IMG/VR virus record: IMGVR_UViG_3300030012_003944
Span: 18,912 to 57,384 of that record
DNA from: a virus
DNA length: 38,473 nucleotides
Strand: one strand, 5' to 3'
The notes under the pieces are model-generated. The model did not search any database, was not told the origin of the DNA, and saw only the letters and a program-made list of their open reading frames with translations. Numbering within the stretch: position 1 is the stretch's first letter; each line of letters starts with the position of its first letter. Made by a program: the position numbers and the translations under genes. This document shows positions 13,333 through 23,698 of the stretch, piece after piece.

Positions 13333-13736
13333 TGGCATTTAACCCAAAACAAATATATCCAGATGATTTAAATCCTAGCAAAGCTATTGGGATAGATCTT
13401 CCTTTAAATGGTAATGCTGTTTTTAAACCTAATTTTCAAACTAAAGATGCTATAAAAAGCAGTTTATTGAATTTTTTTTTAACTAACCCTGGAGAAAGAT
13501 ATTTAAATCCCTTATTTGGAGCAGGATTAAGGTCATTTATATTTGAACAAATAGAAGATAATAATATTAGTTCTTTAACAAGTACTGTTAATTCTTTACT
13601 TCAACAATATTTTAATAATATTAATGTAGAATCTTTAGATATACTAAAACAAGAAGATAATAATACTATAATAATAGTTTTAAAATATTCAATTATAAAT
13701 ACAAATATTAATGATACTATAAACATTCAATATTAA
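13332..13736 (+). CDS. baseplate wedge protein gp25-like
   Basis: 134 residues, the usual length of the GPW/gp25 family. Diagnostic block at about 52-72: LTNPGERYLNPLFGAGLRSF then IFEQ. The family has a lysozyme-like fold but acts structurally, initiating sheath assembly on the baseplate wedge. A beta-rich C-terminus (NNTIIIVLKYSIINTNINDT) closes the domain. Directly followed by gp6, the gene pair conserved in contractile injection machines. Confidence 0.9.
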   Translation: MAFNPKQIYPDDLNPSKAIGIDLPLNGNAVFKPNFQTKDAIKSSLLNFFLTNPGERYLNPLFGAGLRSFIFEQIEDNNISSLTSTVNSLLQQYFNNINVESLDILKQEDNNTIIIVLKYSIINTNINDTINIQY

Positions 13737-13738
13737 AA

Positions 13739-15580
13739 ATGTCTCAATTAAATAGAAATATAAGATACATAAATCGTGATTTTAATGATTTTAGATCTAG
13801 ATTAATAGATTATTCTAAAACTTATTTCCCAAATACTTTTAGTAATTTTTCAATATCTTCTTTAGGAATGATGTTTATGGAACAAGCATCATATGTAGGT
13901 GATGTTTTAAGTTTTTATTTGGATAATCAACTACAAGAAGGATTTATTCAATATGCTAGACAAACTAATAATATATTTGAATTAGCATATATGTTTGGTT
14001 ATAAACCTAAAACAACAAGTACTGCTCAAGTAGAATTAGAAATATTTCAACAATTACCTGCTAAAAATATAAGTGGTGATTTTTTTCCTGATTATGATTA
14101 CTCTTTAGAATTTCCACCTAATACTCAAGTAGAAGGCAACGGTCAAACTTTTTTAATACAAGACCCAATTGACTTTTCCAGATCTAGTTCCCAAGATCCT
14201 ACTGAAGTATCAATATACCAAACAATAGGAACTCAACCTGCTTATTTTCTTTTAAAGAAAAAAAGAATAGCTATTTCTTCTACTATTAAAACAACCTCTT
14301 TTAATGTAAATGCTCCTGTACCTTTTTTAACATTAAATATATCAGATAATAATATTATTAAAGTTTTAGATATTGTAGATGGAGATAATAATGTTTGGTA
14401 TGAGGTAGATAATTTAGGTCAAGAAATGGTTTTTAATTCTGTAAAAAATACAAACATAAATGACCCTAATAGAGGTAATGATGCTCCTTATATTTTAAAA
14501 CTTTTAAAATCTCAATATAGATTTTCATCACGTTTTACTTCTTTAAACAATTTACAACTCCAATTTGGAGTAGGTTCTCCTAATGATAATAGTGAAGATA
14601 TTATACCTAATCCTAATAATGTAGGTCTAGGTTTACCTTTTAAACAAGATAAACTAACATCTGCTTATTCTCCTACTAATTTTCTTTACACAAATACTTA
14701 TGGAATAGCACCTTCAAATACTGTTTTAACAGTAAGATATTTAACTGGTGGAGGAGTTAGTACAAATGTAGAAGCTAATACTTTAACTAGTTTAAGCAAT
14801 TCTTCCCCTAATTATTTATTAACTAATCTTAATGCTACAACTGCTAATTATATAAGAAATTCTATATCTGTAAATAATCCTCAACCCGCTACAGGTGGTA
14901 AAGGAGGGGATACTATTGAAGAAATTAGACAAAATACTTTATCTTTAGTAGCATCACAAAAAAGATCTGTTACCTCAGAAGATTATTTAATTAGAGCTTT
15001 AAGTATGCCTTCGGATTTTGGTTCAATAACTAAAGCTTGCATTGAAAAACCTAAAATTACTGATGAACAAATATCAACAATAGAAACTCTTTGCCTATAT
15101 GTTCTTTCTCAAAACTCACAAGGCCAATTTGATTATGCAGGGAGTACTTTAAAACAAAACTTACGAACTTATTTATCACAATATAGGATGATAGGGGATA
15201 GTATTGAAATTAAAGATGCTTATATTATTAATATAGGAGTTGAATTTGAAATTATAGTATTACCTAATTTTAATAATAATAATGTTTTAGATAAATGTAT
15301 TATTTCCTTACAAGAATATTTTAATAGAAATAACTTCCAGTTAAAACAACCAATATTTTTAAAAGATTTATTTATTAGATTAGACAAAATAGAAGGAGTA
15401 CAAACTGTAAAAAATATAAAAATAACTAATAAAGCTGGAACAACATCTGGATATTCTCAATATGCTTATGATATAGATGGAGCTACTCAAAACCAAGTTA
15501 TCTATCCTTCTTTAGACCCTAGTATATTTGAAATCAGATACCCTAATCAAGATATTAAGGGTAGGGTAGTTCCTTTATAA
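13739..15580 (+). CDS. baseplate wedge protein gp6/J-like
   Basis: 613 residues. The N-terminus NIRYINRDFNDFRSRLIDYS then SISSLGMMFMEQASYVGDVL SFYLDNQ is the typical start of gp6-like wedge proteins. The central GKGGDTIEEIRQNTLSLVAS then RSVTSEDY is the baseplate-J core motif (GGxDxEtxeexRxra...VTxxDY). The C-terminal part (VEFEIIVLPNFNNNNVLDKC ... KDLFIRLDKIEGV) matches the gp6 dimerisation region. With gp25 and partners it builds the inner baseplate ring. Two bases after the gp25 stop. Confidence 0.9.
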   Translation: MSQLNRNIRYINRDFNDFRSRLIDYSKTYFPNTFSNFSISSLGMMFMEQASYVGDVLSFYLDNQLQEGFIQYARQTNNIFELAYMFGYKPKTTSTAQVELEIFQQLPAKNISGDFFPDYDYSLEFPPNTQVEGNGQTFLIQDPIDFSRSSSQDPTEVSIYQTIGTQPAYFLLKKKRIAISSTIKTTSFNVNAPVPFLTLNISDNNIIKVLDIVDGDNNVWYEVDNLGQEMVFNSVKNTNINDPNRGNDAPYILKLLKSQYRFSSRFTSLNNLQLQFGVGSPNDNSEDIIPNPNNVGLGLPFKQDKLTSAYSPTNFLYTNTYGIAPSNTVLTVRYLTGGGVSTNVEANTLTSLSNSSPNYLLTNLNATTANYIRNSISVNNPQPATGGKGGDTIEEIRQNTLSLVASQKRSVTSEDYLIRALSMPSDFGSITKACIEKPKITDEQISTIETLCLYVLSQNSQGQFDYAGSTLKQNLRTYLSQYRMIGDSIEIKDAYIINIGVEFEIIVLPNFNNNNVLDKCIISLQEYFNRNNFQLKQPIFLKDLFIRLDKIEGVQTVKNIKITNKAGTTSGYSQYAYDIDGATQNQVIYPSLDPSIFEIRYPNQDIKGRVVPL

Positions 15581-15583
15581 CTG

Positions 15584-15600
15584 CATATTTATAATAAAAT
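15584..15600 (+). promoter_or_regulatory. late-gene motif, long form
   Basis: CATATTTATAATAAAAT, differing at its first base from the strings at 3751-3767 and 32732-32748. It falls in the 27-base gap between gp6 and the next gene and ends seven bases before its ATG. Confidence 0.5.
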
Positions 15601-15607
15601 ATTATAA

Positions 15608-16738
15608 ATGGCCGTTTATAAAATCTTTCCTACTAAAGATGCTACTCTTTATTCTTTATACCCTTCTATGAATACGGGGTTAGATGCTATACTTGAAGTT
15701 TCTAATATTAGAAATATAGACCTCAAACCTGATGTTGCAAGGTATTTAATTGAATTTGATACAGATGAAATTAAAGATACTATAGATAATAAAATTTTAG
15801 GTAGTACATTTGATGTATTTTTAAGAAACTATGTTTCAACAGCCCAAGGTATAAATGCCGATGTTGAATTAGAAGTATTTGCTGTAGCCCAATCTTGGAA
15901 TAATGGTACAGGCCACTATTTAGACATACCTGAAGTTAATGATGGTGTTTCATGGAAATTTAGAAATTTTCTTTCTGGATCTAGTTGGAGTATGAGTGGG
16001 AATGTAGGGGGATATGGTTTTACAGGTTCTTTTGATCCGTTAAATTCTCCACTAGGTGGTGGTAGTTTTTTTACTTCTTCAAATTTAATTCCTCAAGTAA
16101 CTGAATCTTTTGGTTTAAGATCTAATAAAGATTTAGAATTAAATGTTAAAGAATTTACAAAATTATGGTATAGTGGATCTATTCCTAATTATGGATTTTT
16201 AACAAAATTAAGTTCTAGTGCTGAATTTCATCCTAGCAGTAGTATGCAACCTATTTTAAAATACTATAGCGTAGATACAAATACTATTTATCCCCCTCAA
16301 CTTGAATTTAGATGGAGAGATTATAGCTCTGTTCTTACTGGTTCTCTTTCTGGAAGCATAGTGTCTACTAAACAAATTAAATTATCATTAGATGATAATC
16401 AAGGTGAATTTCAACCTAGTAGTATAAATAGATTTCATGTAAATGTAAGTCCTTTATATCCAACACGAACATATCAAACTAGTTCTTTATTTACTAATAC
16501 TAATTATTTACCAACTTCTTCATTTTATGCAATAAAAGACTTGGCTACTAATGAATTTGTTATTAATTTTGATACTCAATATACTCAAATTAGTTCCGAT
16601 AGTAGAGGAAATTATTTTGATGTTTATATGAGTGGACTAGAACCTGAAAGATATTATAAAATTTTAATTAAAACTGAAATAGATGGTTCTACTTTAATAC
16701 TTGATGATGATTATTATTTTAAAGTTATTAATGGATGA
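15608..16738 (+). CDS. baseplate/tail structural protein with DNRLRE-like beta domain
   Basis: 376 residues. The N-terminal part (KIFPTKDATLYSLYPSMNTG then LDAILEV) has the A/D-T-x-Y...NxG pattern of DNRLRE/CBM-like beta sandwiches; the WNNGTG and VSWKFRNF elements that follow also fit. The remainder is beta-rich and Ser-rich. Directly after gp6, where gp7/gp8-type wedge components lie in T4-like genomes, so a baseplate periphery role is likely. Carbohydrate binding is possible but unproven. Confidence 0.65.
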   Translation: MAVYKIFPTKDATLYSLYPSMNTGLDAILEVSNIRNIDLKPDVARYLIEFDTDEIKDTIDNKILGSTFDVFLRNYVSTAQGINADVELEVFAVAQSWNNGTGHYLDIPEVNDGVSWKFRNFLSGSSWSMSGNVGGYGFTGSFDPLNSPLGGGSFFTSSNLIPQVTESFGLRSNKDLELNVKEFTKLWYSGSIPNYGFLTKLSSSAEFHPSSSMQPILKYYSVDTNTIYPPQLEFRWRDYSSVLTGSLSGSIVSTKQIKLSLDDNQGEFQPSSINRFHVNVSPLYPTRTYQTSSLFTNTNYLPTSSFYAIKDLATNEFVINFDTQYTQISSDSRGNYFDVYMSGLEPERYYKILIKTEIDGSTLILDDDYYFKVING

Positions 16739-17181
16739 GCGAAAGTATAGAATTTAGTAAACAAGTATTTAATAAAAGCCAATATAATAAGATTATTGAT
16801 ACTTCTTTTAAACAATTAGGTATTAAATCACCTTTACAACAAATTGAAGAAACCCCTTCAGTTAATGACTTTTTTCAAATGTATAATGAATTATTTTATG
16901 ATATTCCTGAAACAGGACCTACTAATTCACATGAGTTTTTAATCCAACGAAGTAGTGAATATATTAATTTTGAACCAAATAATGAAGAAATAGAAGCTTT
17001 ACAAAATGAAATAGCTCAATTAAGAACTGAATTATTAGATACTCAAAGGCAATTAATAGAAGCAGAAACAGGAGTTATTGTAGATGAATTACCTAATAAT
17101 ACTTCATTAAATTCAACTACCTCAACTAGTAGTGGGGCTACAACTGGTGGATCTTCAGGTGGTAGTGGGGGTGGATACTAA
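16735..17181 (+). CDS. structural-region protein with coiled coil and Gly/Ser tail
   Basis: 148 residues. The N-terminal half is helical and polar, with DFFQMYNELFYDIPETGPTN. Residues about 80-113 are a coiled coil (NNEEIEALQNEIAQLRTELL DTQRQLIEAETG). The end is Thr/Ser/Gly-only (SSGATTGGSSGGSGGGY), a flexible tail. Four-base overlap with the previous gene. Probably a baseplate assembly or linker protein. Confidence 0.6.
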   Translation: MSESIEFSKQVFNKSQYNKIIDTSFKQLGIKSPLQQIEETPSVNDFFQMYNELFYDIPETGPTNSHEFLIQRSSEYINFEPNNEEIEALQNEIAQLRTELLDTQRQLIEAETGVIVDELPNNTSLNSTTSTSSGATTGGSSGGSGGGY

Positions 17182-17197
17182 AATATTAAAATAAAAA

Positions 17198-20100
17198 ATG
17201 GCAACAGAAGTTAATTTAATAAGTACTGATAGTTTTGATCCACAAGGTTATAGTAGCCAAGATAATAACTTAGTATCTTCTCAAGAGATTAATACATCTT
17301 TTTCTACAAAAAGCTATATAGAACTTAATATATATAATACTAATAATGAATTACTATTAAATGATTTATCATTTTCTCAATATCGTATTATAAATGATGG
17401 ACAATCCTCTTTAACTAATGAAATATCTAAAATTGAATTAAATCCTGAAAATATTTTGCTAAGCTATGGATTTGATCAAGGAGAATATATTACCTATTTT
17501 AACTTTTTTAATAAACAAATAGGATCAGAACTTCAAAATTTATATATATCTGAAATATCTTCTGATAGAACAGAAATTAGATTAGATAGTAATAACTTTT
17601 CTAATCTTGATTTAACTGATCAAACTCTTGAGTTTATTCAACAAAGAGAAAATAGTGAGTATTTTATAGACTTTTATGTAAATTTTGGAAATAATCAACT
17701 TTATATAGCTAATAATATTAGACTAGATAATAGTGATCCTTCTAATCCAACTATATTAATTAAACTATATAACCCTCTTCCTTTAGGTTTTAATTTAAAA
17801 GATACTTTATGGGTTGTAACTCTATTAGAAGAATCTAGAGCTTATCAAGTAACTTTTGAGGATGAAATAATAGAAATTAATGATGGTACTATAACAATTA
17901 GTGGGCCTAATTTTAATATAGATTTAAAGGATCAAGTAAATAATTCAACAGGTTTACTTTCTTATAATAATTTAATTTCTGCTAAACAAACAAGCTCATT
18001 AGATCAAATAAATAATTTATTAAGTAAAAAAGAAATTGATATAAATGTTGATTATACCCAATTCTCAGAATTTATTCATTTTAGCTCAGCCCAAACTCGC
18101 TTAGAAAATTTTTATTATAAAATAGGTTTATTAGAAAGTTATTCTTCTTCTTTAGCTACTTTAGATAAAATAACTTCTACCCCAAATCTTAGTAGTAGTA
18201 AATCTAGTTTTGAAGGAAAAATAAGTGATATTATTAAAAATTTTGATGGGTATGATTATTTTTTATATTATGAAAGTAGTTCTATAGCATGGCCTAAAAC
18301 TACTTCTACTAAACCTTACCAATTAGCTAAAAGAGATAGTATAGAAGTAAGTAATTGGTTTGGTAGTATAAATGAAAATAGTCCTATTTATGGTGGATTA
18401 ATACTTTCAGCTTCATTATTTGATAATGAGAACAAAGATAATTTAAAATTTTCTATCCCTGAATATTTAAGAGATGACCCAGATAATTCCCAATATGAAC
18501 TATTTGTTGATATGGTTGCTCAACATTATGATAATATTTGGATATATCATAAAGAATTAACTCAAAAATATGATGCTGATAATCGTTTAGAACAAGGTAT
18601 ATCAAAAGATATAGTTGCTGATGCTATCAGAGATTTTGGAATCAAATTATACCAAAATAATTTTTCAAATGATGATTTATATACAGCATTTTTAGGATTA
18701 ACACCTGATGGAAGTTTATTCCCTTTCCCAAATATAACAGGATCTTTACCTACACCTACAGGATTTGAATATGTTAATACTTTAATATCTGCTTCTAATG
18801 ATATTATACCGTTAGATGATGTAAATAAGTCGTTATATAAACGAATTTATCATAATATACCATACTTATTAAAAGCAAAAGGTACTCTACCTGGTTTACG
18901 CGCTCTTATAACTTCTTATGGTATTCCTGATACTATATTAAGGATAAATGAATATGGGGGTAAAGATAAAATTAATGTAAATGATTGGGATCATTGGCAA
19001 AGAGAATTTAATTTTGCTTTTTCTACAACAGGAAACAATTTTATATCTTCTTCTTGGCACATTAATAGTGATTTCCCACCCTATACTGGATCAGGTGGTC
19101 TACCTGATGTCCCAAATCAAATAGCATTTAGATTTAAAACTAATGGTTTACCTACATCTAATATCCCTCGATCTCAAAGTTTATGGCATTTAAGTGGAAG
19201 TGGAGTTGGTGAAAGTCTTATAGCTTTAAGATATGAAGGTACAGGATATATTAGTGAATCTTATAGTGGTTCAATTAAAGATCCTTTTTGCGAATATGCT
19301 TATTTAGATTTCTATCCAGATTTAGAAACTTCCTCTTCAATTTCTGCTAGTGTATACTTACCATTTTTTGATGGAGGATGGTGGTCTATAGCAGCAAGTA
19401 GAGATGATACTTCTTCTAAAAATTTTACACTAAGAGCAGCTAATAAACTTTATGATGAAGGAGATAATAGTACAGAAATAGGTTTTATATCCTCATCTGT
19501 AATAAACCATCCTACTCGTATAGGAAGTTGGAGAGAAACAGGCTCAATAAGTTATTTTCCTGCTTCTTCTAGTGTTTTAACTAATTATACTCCTTTTTCA
19601 GGATTATATCAAGAAGTTAGATACTATCTGAATCCTATAAGTGAAAATGTATTTAAGGATTATACAATGAATCCCCATTCAATTGAGGGTAATACAATAA
19701 ATTCATCACCAAATGAATTAGTTTTTAGAGCTTCTTTAGGAGGAGAATTATATACTAGTTCTTTTTCTATACATCCTAAAATAACAGGTTCATGGGTTGT
19801 AACCCAATCTTTTAGTGGAAGTAATGGTGGATTTAGTAATTTTAATTTTAATAGTACTCCAACTTTTATATCTAATGCAGAAACATTTTTTGCTGACCAA
19901 CCAATAGCAGGTATAAGAAATATAGTTGGAGATAAAATTAGAATAGAAAATAACGTAATACCTGAGGGTAATACTTTATCACCTTTTATGTCATTATCTC
20001 AAATGACAAATATATCTCAAAGTTATACCCCTGGTATAAATTATTTAGAGGTAGCATTTTCTCCACAAAATGAAGTAAATGAAGATATAATAAATCAAAT

Positions 20101-20878
20101 TGGATTTTTTAATATAGGAAATTATATTGGTGACCCAAGATTAAGATCATCTTCAGCTACTTCATATCCTGATTTAGATAATTTAAGAGATGATTATTTT
20201 GAAAAGTATACTAAAAATTATAATTTAAAGGATTTTATACGTTTAATAAAGTTTTTTGATAATTCTTTATTTAAAATGATTAAAGATTTTGTACCTGCAC
20301 GTGCAAGTCTTTCTTCTGGGGTTATAGTTAAACAACATTTACTTGAAAGAAATAAATATCCTCAACCTCAACTTTCATTTTCAAATCTTGAAATTAGTGG
20401 TACTGTTAAACCCCAATGGAATGATTATAAAGAAGAAAAAATAGTTAGAGCAGTTGGTGGAACAGGAGGAATGTTTGATGTAGTTAATGGAACTCAATTT
20501 CACCCTTCAGGATCTTTAGGTAATGGTCCTAATAATAGATTTAATATAACTCAAAGTTGGAGTGAAACTATTCCTACTTTATCTGGATCTGTTATAAAAA
20601 CCTATTCTAACCAAGATGAATTTTATGATGGTGAATTTAGTGGGTCTGAAATGATAGTTTCTACTCAAAATTTAAATGCTGGATGTGATCCTTATAAAAA
20701 AATAAATCCAAGATCCTTAGCTTATACTGGGGTAAGAATTTATAGTTCAAGTGCAGTAGGTGAAAGTTATGCGTTTGATAAATTTATAGATGATAATAAT
20801 AGACCATTAAATGGACATATATCAATGTATTATGATACAATAGCATTTCCTCTACCCATTCCTAATTCAAACTCTTAA
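17198..20878 (+). CDS. giant baseplate/tail protein with tail-protein-I-like and LamG-like domains
   Basis: 1226 residues, the largest gene here. Residues about 550-590 (HNIPYLLKAKGTLPGLRALI then TSYGIPDTILRINEYGGKDK) match the conserved centre of phage tail protein I / wedge connector proteins (LLxxKGTxxxLxxLLxxYGIP). Residues about 638-770 look like a LamG/concanavalin insertion (IAFRFKTNGL ... DGGWWSIAASRD). The C-terminus has a second conserved block (LKDFIRLIKFFDNSLFKMIK DFVPARASLSSGVIVKQHLL ERN). Probably spans from baseplate ring to fibre attachment. Low Cys, Ser-rich like the other structural genes. Confidence 0.75.
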   Translation: MATEVNLISTDSFDPQGYSSQDNNLVSSQEINTSFSTKSYIELNIYNTNNELLLNDLSFSQYRIINDGQSSLTNEISKIELNPENILLSYGFDQGEYITYFNFFNKQIGSELQNLYISEISSDRTEIRLDSNNFSNLDLTDQTLEFIQQRENSEYFIDFYVNFGNNQLYIANNIRLDNSDPSNPTILIKLYNPLPLGFNLKDTLWVVTLLEESRAYQVTFEDEIIEINDGTITISGPNFNIDLKDQVNNSTGLLSYNNLISAKQTSSLDQINNLLSKKEIDINVDYTQFSEFIHFSSAQTRLENFYYKIGLLESYSSSLATLDKITSTPNLSSSKSSFEGKISDIIKNFDGYDYFLYYESSSIAWPKTTSTKPYQLAKRDSIEVSNWFGSINENSPIYGGLILSASLFDNENKDNLKFSIPEYLRDDPDNSQYELFVDMVAQHYDNIWIYHKELTQKYDADNRLEQGISKDIVADAIRDFGIKLYQNNFSNDDLYTAFLGLTPDGSLFPFPNITGSLPTPTGFEYVNTLISASNDIIPLDDVNKSLYKRIYHNIPYLLKAKGTLPGLRALITSYGIPDTILRINEYGGKDKINVNDWDHWQREFNFAFSTTGNNFISSSWHINSDFPPYTGSGGLPDVPNQIAFRFKTNGLPTSNIPRSQSLWHLSGSGVGESLIALRYEGTGYISESYSGSIKDPFCEYAYLDFYPDLETSSSISASVYLPFFDGGWWSIAASRDDTSSKNFTLRAANKLYDEGDNSTEIGFISSSVINHPTRIGSWRETGSISYFPASSSVLTNYTPFSGLYQEVRYYLNPISENVFKDYTMNPHSIEGNTINSSPNELVFRASLGGELYTSSFSIHPKITGSWVVTQSFSGSNGGFSNFNFNSTPTFISNAETFFADQPIAGIRNIVGDKIRIENNVIPEGNTLSPFMSLSQMTNISQSYTPGINYLEVAFSPQNEVNEDIINQIGFFNIGNYIGDPRLRSSSATSYPDLDNLRDDYFEKYTKNYNLKDFIRLIKFFDNSLFKMIKDFVPARASLSSGVIVKQHLLERNKYPQPQLSFSNLEISGTVKPQWNDYKEEKIVRAVGGTGGMFDVVNGTQFHPSGSLGNGPNNRFNITQSWSETIPTLSGSVIKTYSNQDEFYDGEFSGSEMIVSTQNLNAGCDPYKKINPRSLAYTGVRIYSSSAVGESYAFDKFIDDNNRPLNGHISMYYDTIAFPLPIPNSNS

Positions 20879-20889
20879 AAATAAAATAA

Positions 20890-22962
20890 ATGTCAGACGG
20901 AGTAAGATATATAAAAATAGCTAAAATAGATGCAAATGGTATTGACCAAACAATTACCCTTCAATCTTTAGAAAATTTAACTATCCCATTTAGTACAGGA
21001 GATATAAAATATGAAATTCTTTCTATAACTGAAAAACCAACTTTTTTCTTATATTATGTAAATCCAGAAAATGTAGAATGGAATGATAAATCTAATATAA
21101 AATATTCTTTTTCTAGTTCATATAGTGGAAATCAATCTTTACCTTTTTTAGGTACTCCTCAGTTAACATCAACGTTAGATAATCAAGGTTTCTTTTTAGA
21201 AGGAGGATCAAATAGTAATGGTCTTGGTAGTAATGCTGCACCTACAGATTCTTATAGAATATTAACTTATCCACAAAAAGATTTAAATATTAATATTTCT
21301 TCAAGTGTACAATTTGAAATTGAAGCAAGAAATCCTACAACAAGTGTAACAGCATCTGTAAGAATAGTTTCTTCCCCCTTAACTCCTGGACTAACTCCTG
21401 GGTTTAGTGGAACTTCTCAACCAACAGTATTAGCATCCTCTCTTTTATCTTCTTCAATACAAGATTTAGATTCGTCTACTTTTATATTTACGGGATCCTA
21501 TAACCTCTCCGCTATTATTGCTTCTTCTAGTTTTAACCCTGGTGATTGTGTATATTTTCAAATTTTTCCTCAAGTAGATGGTAATGGACCTTTTACTGGA
21601 TGTTCTTTTAAAGCTCCTATAACTTTTACAAATGGTTTATTTAATATTTCTTCTTCTGAAGCAGTAAATTCACAAGTTGGAATAATAGCTGAACCATATT
21701 TTGGTTCTAATGATTTTAAAAGAGCGCTTGATTGTCAACCCTTATTAAATAATGCTGAAAAAGTTAGAAAACATAATTTATATATGGATATAGATTATTC
21801 TGCTGGGGCAACTGAGCCTGTTAATTTTGGTTTATTAATAAGTGAAAGTGCTGCAAGAGCAGAAGTTCAGTTTTCAAATTATACAACACGAAGACACGTA
21901 ATACCTCGTTACGAAGGTTCAAGAACTACTTCTCAAAGATTAAATAGTTGGACTGAAGGAGATACTGGTACATTTGGTAAATTACCCACAGTAGATTCTT
22001 TAGATGCTAACATATATGAATTTGAGTGGGGTGGTGGAACTTCACCTGAAATTCCTGGGTTTGGGGCACTTAAAATTGGGAAAATATTACAAGTAGGAAA
22101 AAAGGATGCTGTTAAAACTATAAAACCAAATGAAGGACTTAACACTGTTATTATAAACTATGACTACCCCGCTATATATAATAGATCCTCTTCTATTAGC
22201 CAAAGTGTAAGTAATTATTATTATATATTAGATAGTAATGTACCTTTTAATTCTGATATTTCTTTAAATCTTTACCCTAACCCAACAGCAGGTTCAAACC
22301 CCGTACTACCCCAAGTTTCTAAAATATTAACTACTAATTTTGGTGTACCTACTAATAGTAGTTACGTAGTTACAAGTAGTACCTCTGGTTATACAATTGG
22401 AACAAATGATAAATATATTGAATTAAATAATGCCGATAAAACATTTGTACAAGGTTTAAATAGTAGTTATGCATTAAGTGGAACATCAGGATCTTGGACA
22501 TCAGGCTCTGCTGGTAATGTTACTGATATTATTTTAAATGACCTTAATAATGGAGAAAGATGGTTTGTAACTTTATTCCAAAATGGTATTTCTTTCCCTT
22601 TTGATTCTTCAACCCTCATTCCAGAAAATAGAGGGTTTATTAACAATAACTTTGATAATAGTTTTAGAGGAGTACTAGCATCAAGGGGAGTATTTGAAAT
22701 AATGGGATTAAAACATACTACTAGCAACAGAGTGTTATTATATGTAGGTAGAATTTTTAAAGACCCCCCATACGATGATGAAGGAGTTGGTAGTATGCTA
22801 ATTTGGAAAGCTAGATCTGTAGGTAAAAATGATTTTGTAATAGTACAAGATGAAATAACTGGAGGAGTTGGTGCTGGGGCTTTTACAACACCATTTACAA
22901 CAAAAGAAATAAAAGATAATTTTGATGAAATTACTAAAACATATGGTGCTAATACTAATTAA
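20890..22962 (+). CDS. large structural protein (fibre/baseplate type)
   Basis: 690 residues of beta-rich, Ser/Thr/Asn/Gly-rich sequence with a repeated S-S-S/T-S-x pattern. A recognisable start (MSDGVRYIKIAKIDANGIDQ TITLQSLENLTIPF) and block (NLYMDIDYSAGATEPVNFGL) look conserved in marine myoviruses. No enzyme motif. The end contains the N-terminal-like fold GGVGAGAFTTPFTTKEIKDN. Likely a baseplate-to-fibre component co-transcribed with the giant protein 11 bases upstream. Confidence 0.6.
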   Translation: MSDGVRYIKIAKIDANGIDQTITLQSLENLTIPFSTGDIKYEILSITEKPTFFLYYVNPENVEWNDKSNIKYSFSSSYSGNQSLPFLGTPQLTSTLDNQGFFLEGGSNSNGLGSNAAPTDSYRILTYPQKDLNINISSSVQFEIEARNPTTSVTASVRIVSSPLTPGLTPGFSGTSQPTVLASSLLSSSIQDLDSSTFIFTGSYNLSAIIASSSFNPGDCVYFQIFPQVDGNGPFTGCSFKAPITFTNGLFNISSSEAVNSQVGIIAEPYFGSNDFKRALDCQPLLNNAEKVRKHNLYMDIDYSAGATEPVNFGLLISESAARAEVQFSNYTTRRHVIPRYEGSRTTSQRLNSWTEGDTGTFGKLPTVDSLDANIYEFEWGGGTSPEIPGFGALKIGKILQVGKKDAVKTIKPNEGLNTVIINYDYPAIYNRSSSISQSVSNYYYILDSNVPFNSDISLNLYPNPTAGSNPVLPQVSKILTTNFGVPTNSSYVVTSSTSGYTIGTNDKYIELNNADKTFVQGLNSSYALSGTSGSWTSGSAGNVTDIILNDLNNGERWFVTLFQNGISFPFDSSTLIPENRGFINNNFDNSFRGVLASRGVFEIMGLKHTTSNRVLLYVGRIFKDPPYDDEGVGSMLIWKARSVGKNDFVIVQDEITGGVGAGAFTTPFTTKEIKDNFDEITKTYGANTN

Positions 22963-22990
22963 TAAAAAAAGTTTGTTTTTATAATATTTA

Positions 22991-23016
22991 TTAGTATATT
23001 GCAATAATAATTAAAA
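22991..23016 (+). promoter_or_regulatory. promoter-like motif upstream of 23023
   Basis: TTAGTATATTGCAATAATAA then TTAAAA, similar to the early motif TTTGTATATTGTAGTATAAT but with one extra base. It lies in the 60-base gap after 22962, with a preceding TTTATAATATTTATTAG stretch. Confidence 0.45.
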
Positions 23017-23022
23017 TAAAAA

Positions 23023-23688
23023 ATGGGATATTTAAATAACCAAGTCATAACAGTTGACGCTATATTAACAAAAAAAGGAAGAGAATTATTAGCTAAAAAT
23101 GATGGTTCTTTTCGAATTACACAATTTGCTTTAGCAGATGATGAAATAGATTATACTCTTTATAACCCAACCCACCCCTCAGGATCTTCTTTTTATGGTC
23201 AAGCAATTGAAAATATGCCTTTACTTGAAGCATTTCCAATTGAAACCCAAATAATGAAATACAAATTAGCTACTTTACCACGTGGGACAGCTAAATTACC
23301 TGTACTTGATTTAGGATATTCTGCTATTACTTTAAAACAAGGTGCTTCACTTGCTCTTACCCCTCAAACCTTAAACTTTTTAGGCAATAACCAAACATTT
23401 GAAACTTCAGGATATTCAGCAACTATTTCTGATGTAAGATTAATGTCTACATTTAATGGTATTGGTATTAATACAGAAGCAGCCCAAGCAGCTAATTCTT
23501 CTACTACTACATTAGGAACTAATGTATCTAGAACAGTTATTGGGTCTCAAATTAATTTAAGAGCAACAACTGTAAATACTCTATTTGGTACTAATACTTC
23601 TTTATCCTCTACTTTAACAATAGTTGGATTAGATAGTGGAGCAAGATTAACTATCCCAGTAAATATAACAAAAACCGTTACTGACTAA
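23023..23688 (+). CDS. conserved tail/neck-region structural protein
   Basis: 221 residues. The start MGYLNNQVITVDAILTKKGR then ELLAKNDGSFRITQFALADD EIDYTLYNP is a block that recurs in marine T4-like phages. NMPLLEAFPIETQIMKYKLA then TLPRGT continues it. The C-terminal half is a Thr/Ser-rich beta domain. Exact position in the virion is not known; expression level may be high, since it has its own promoter-like sequence. Confidence 0.65.
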   Translation: MGYLNNQVITVDAILTKKGRELLAKNDGSFRITQFALADDEIDYTLYNPTHPSGSSFYGQAIENMPLLEAFPIETQIMKYKLATLPRGTAKLPVLDLGYSAITLKQGASLALTPQTLNFLGNNQTFETSGYSATISDVRLMSTFNGIGINTEAAQAANSSTTTLGTNVSRTVIGSQINLRATTVNTLFGTNTSLSSTLTIVGLDSGARLTIPVNITKTVTD

Positions 23689-23698
23689 AAATTAAAAT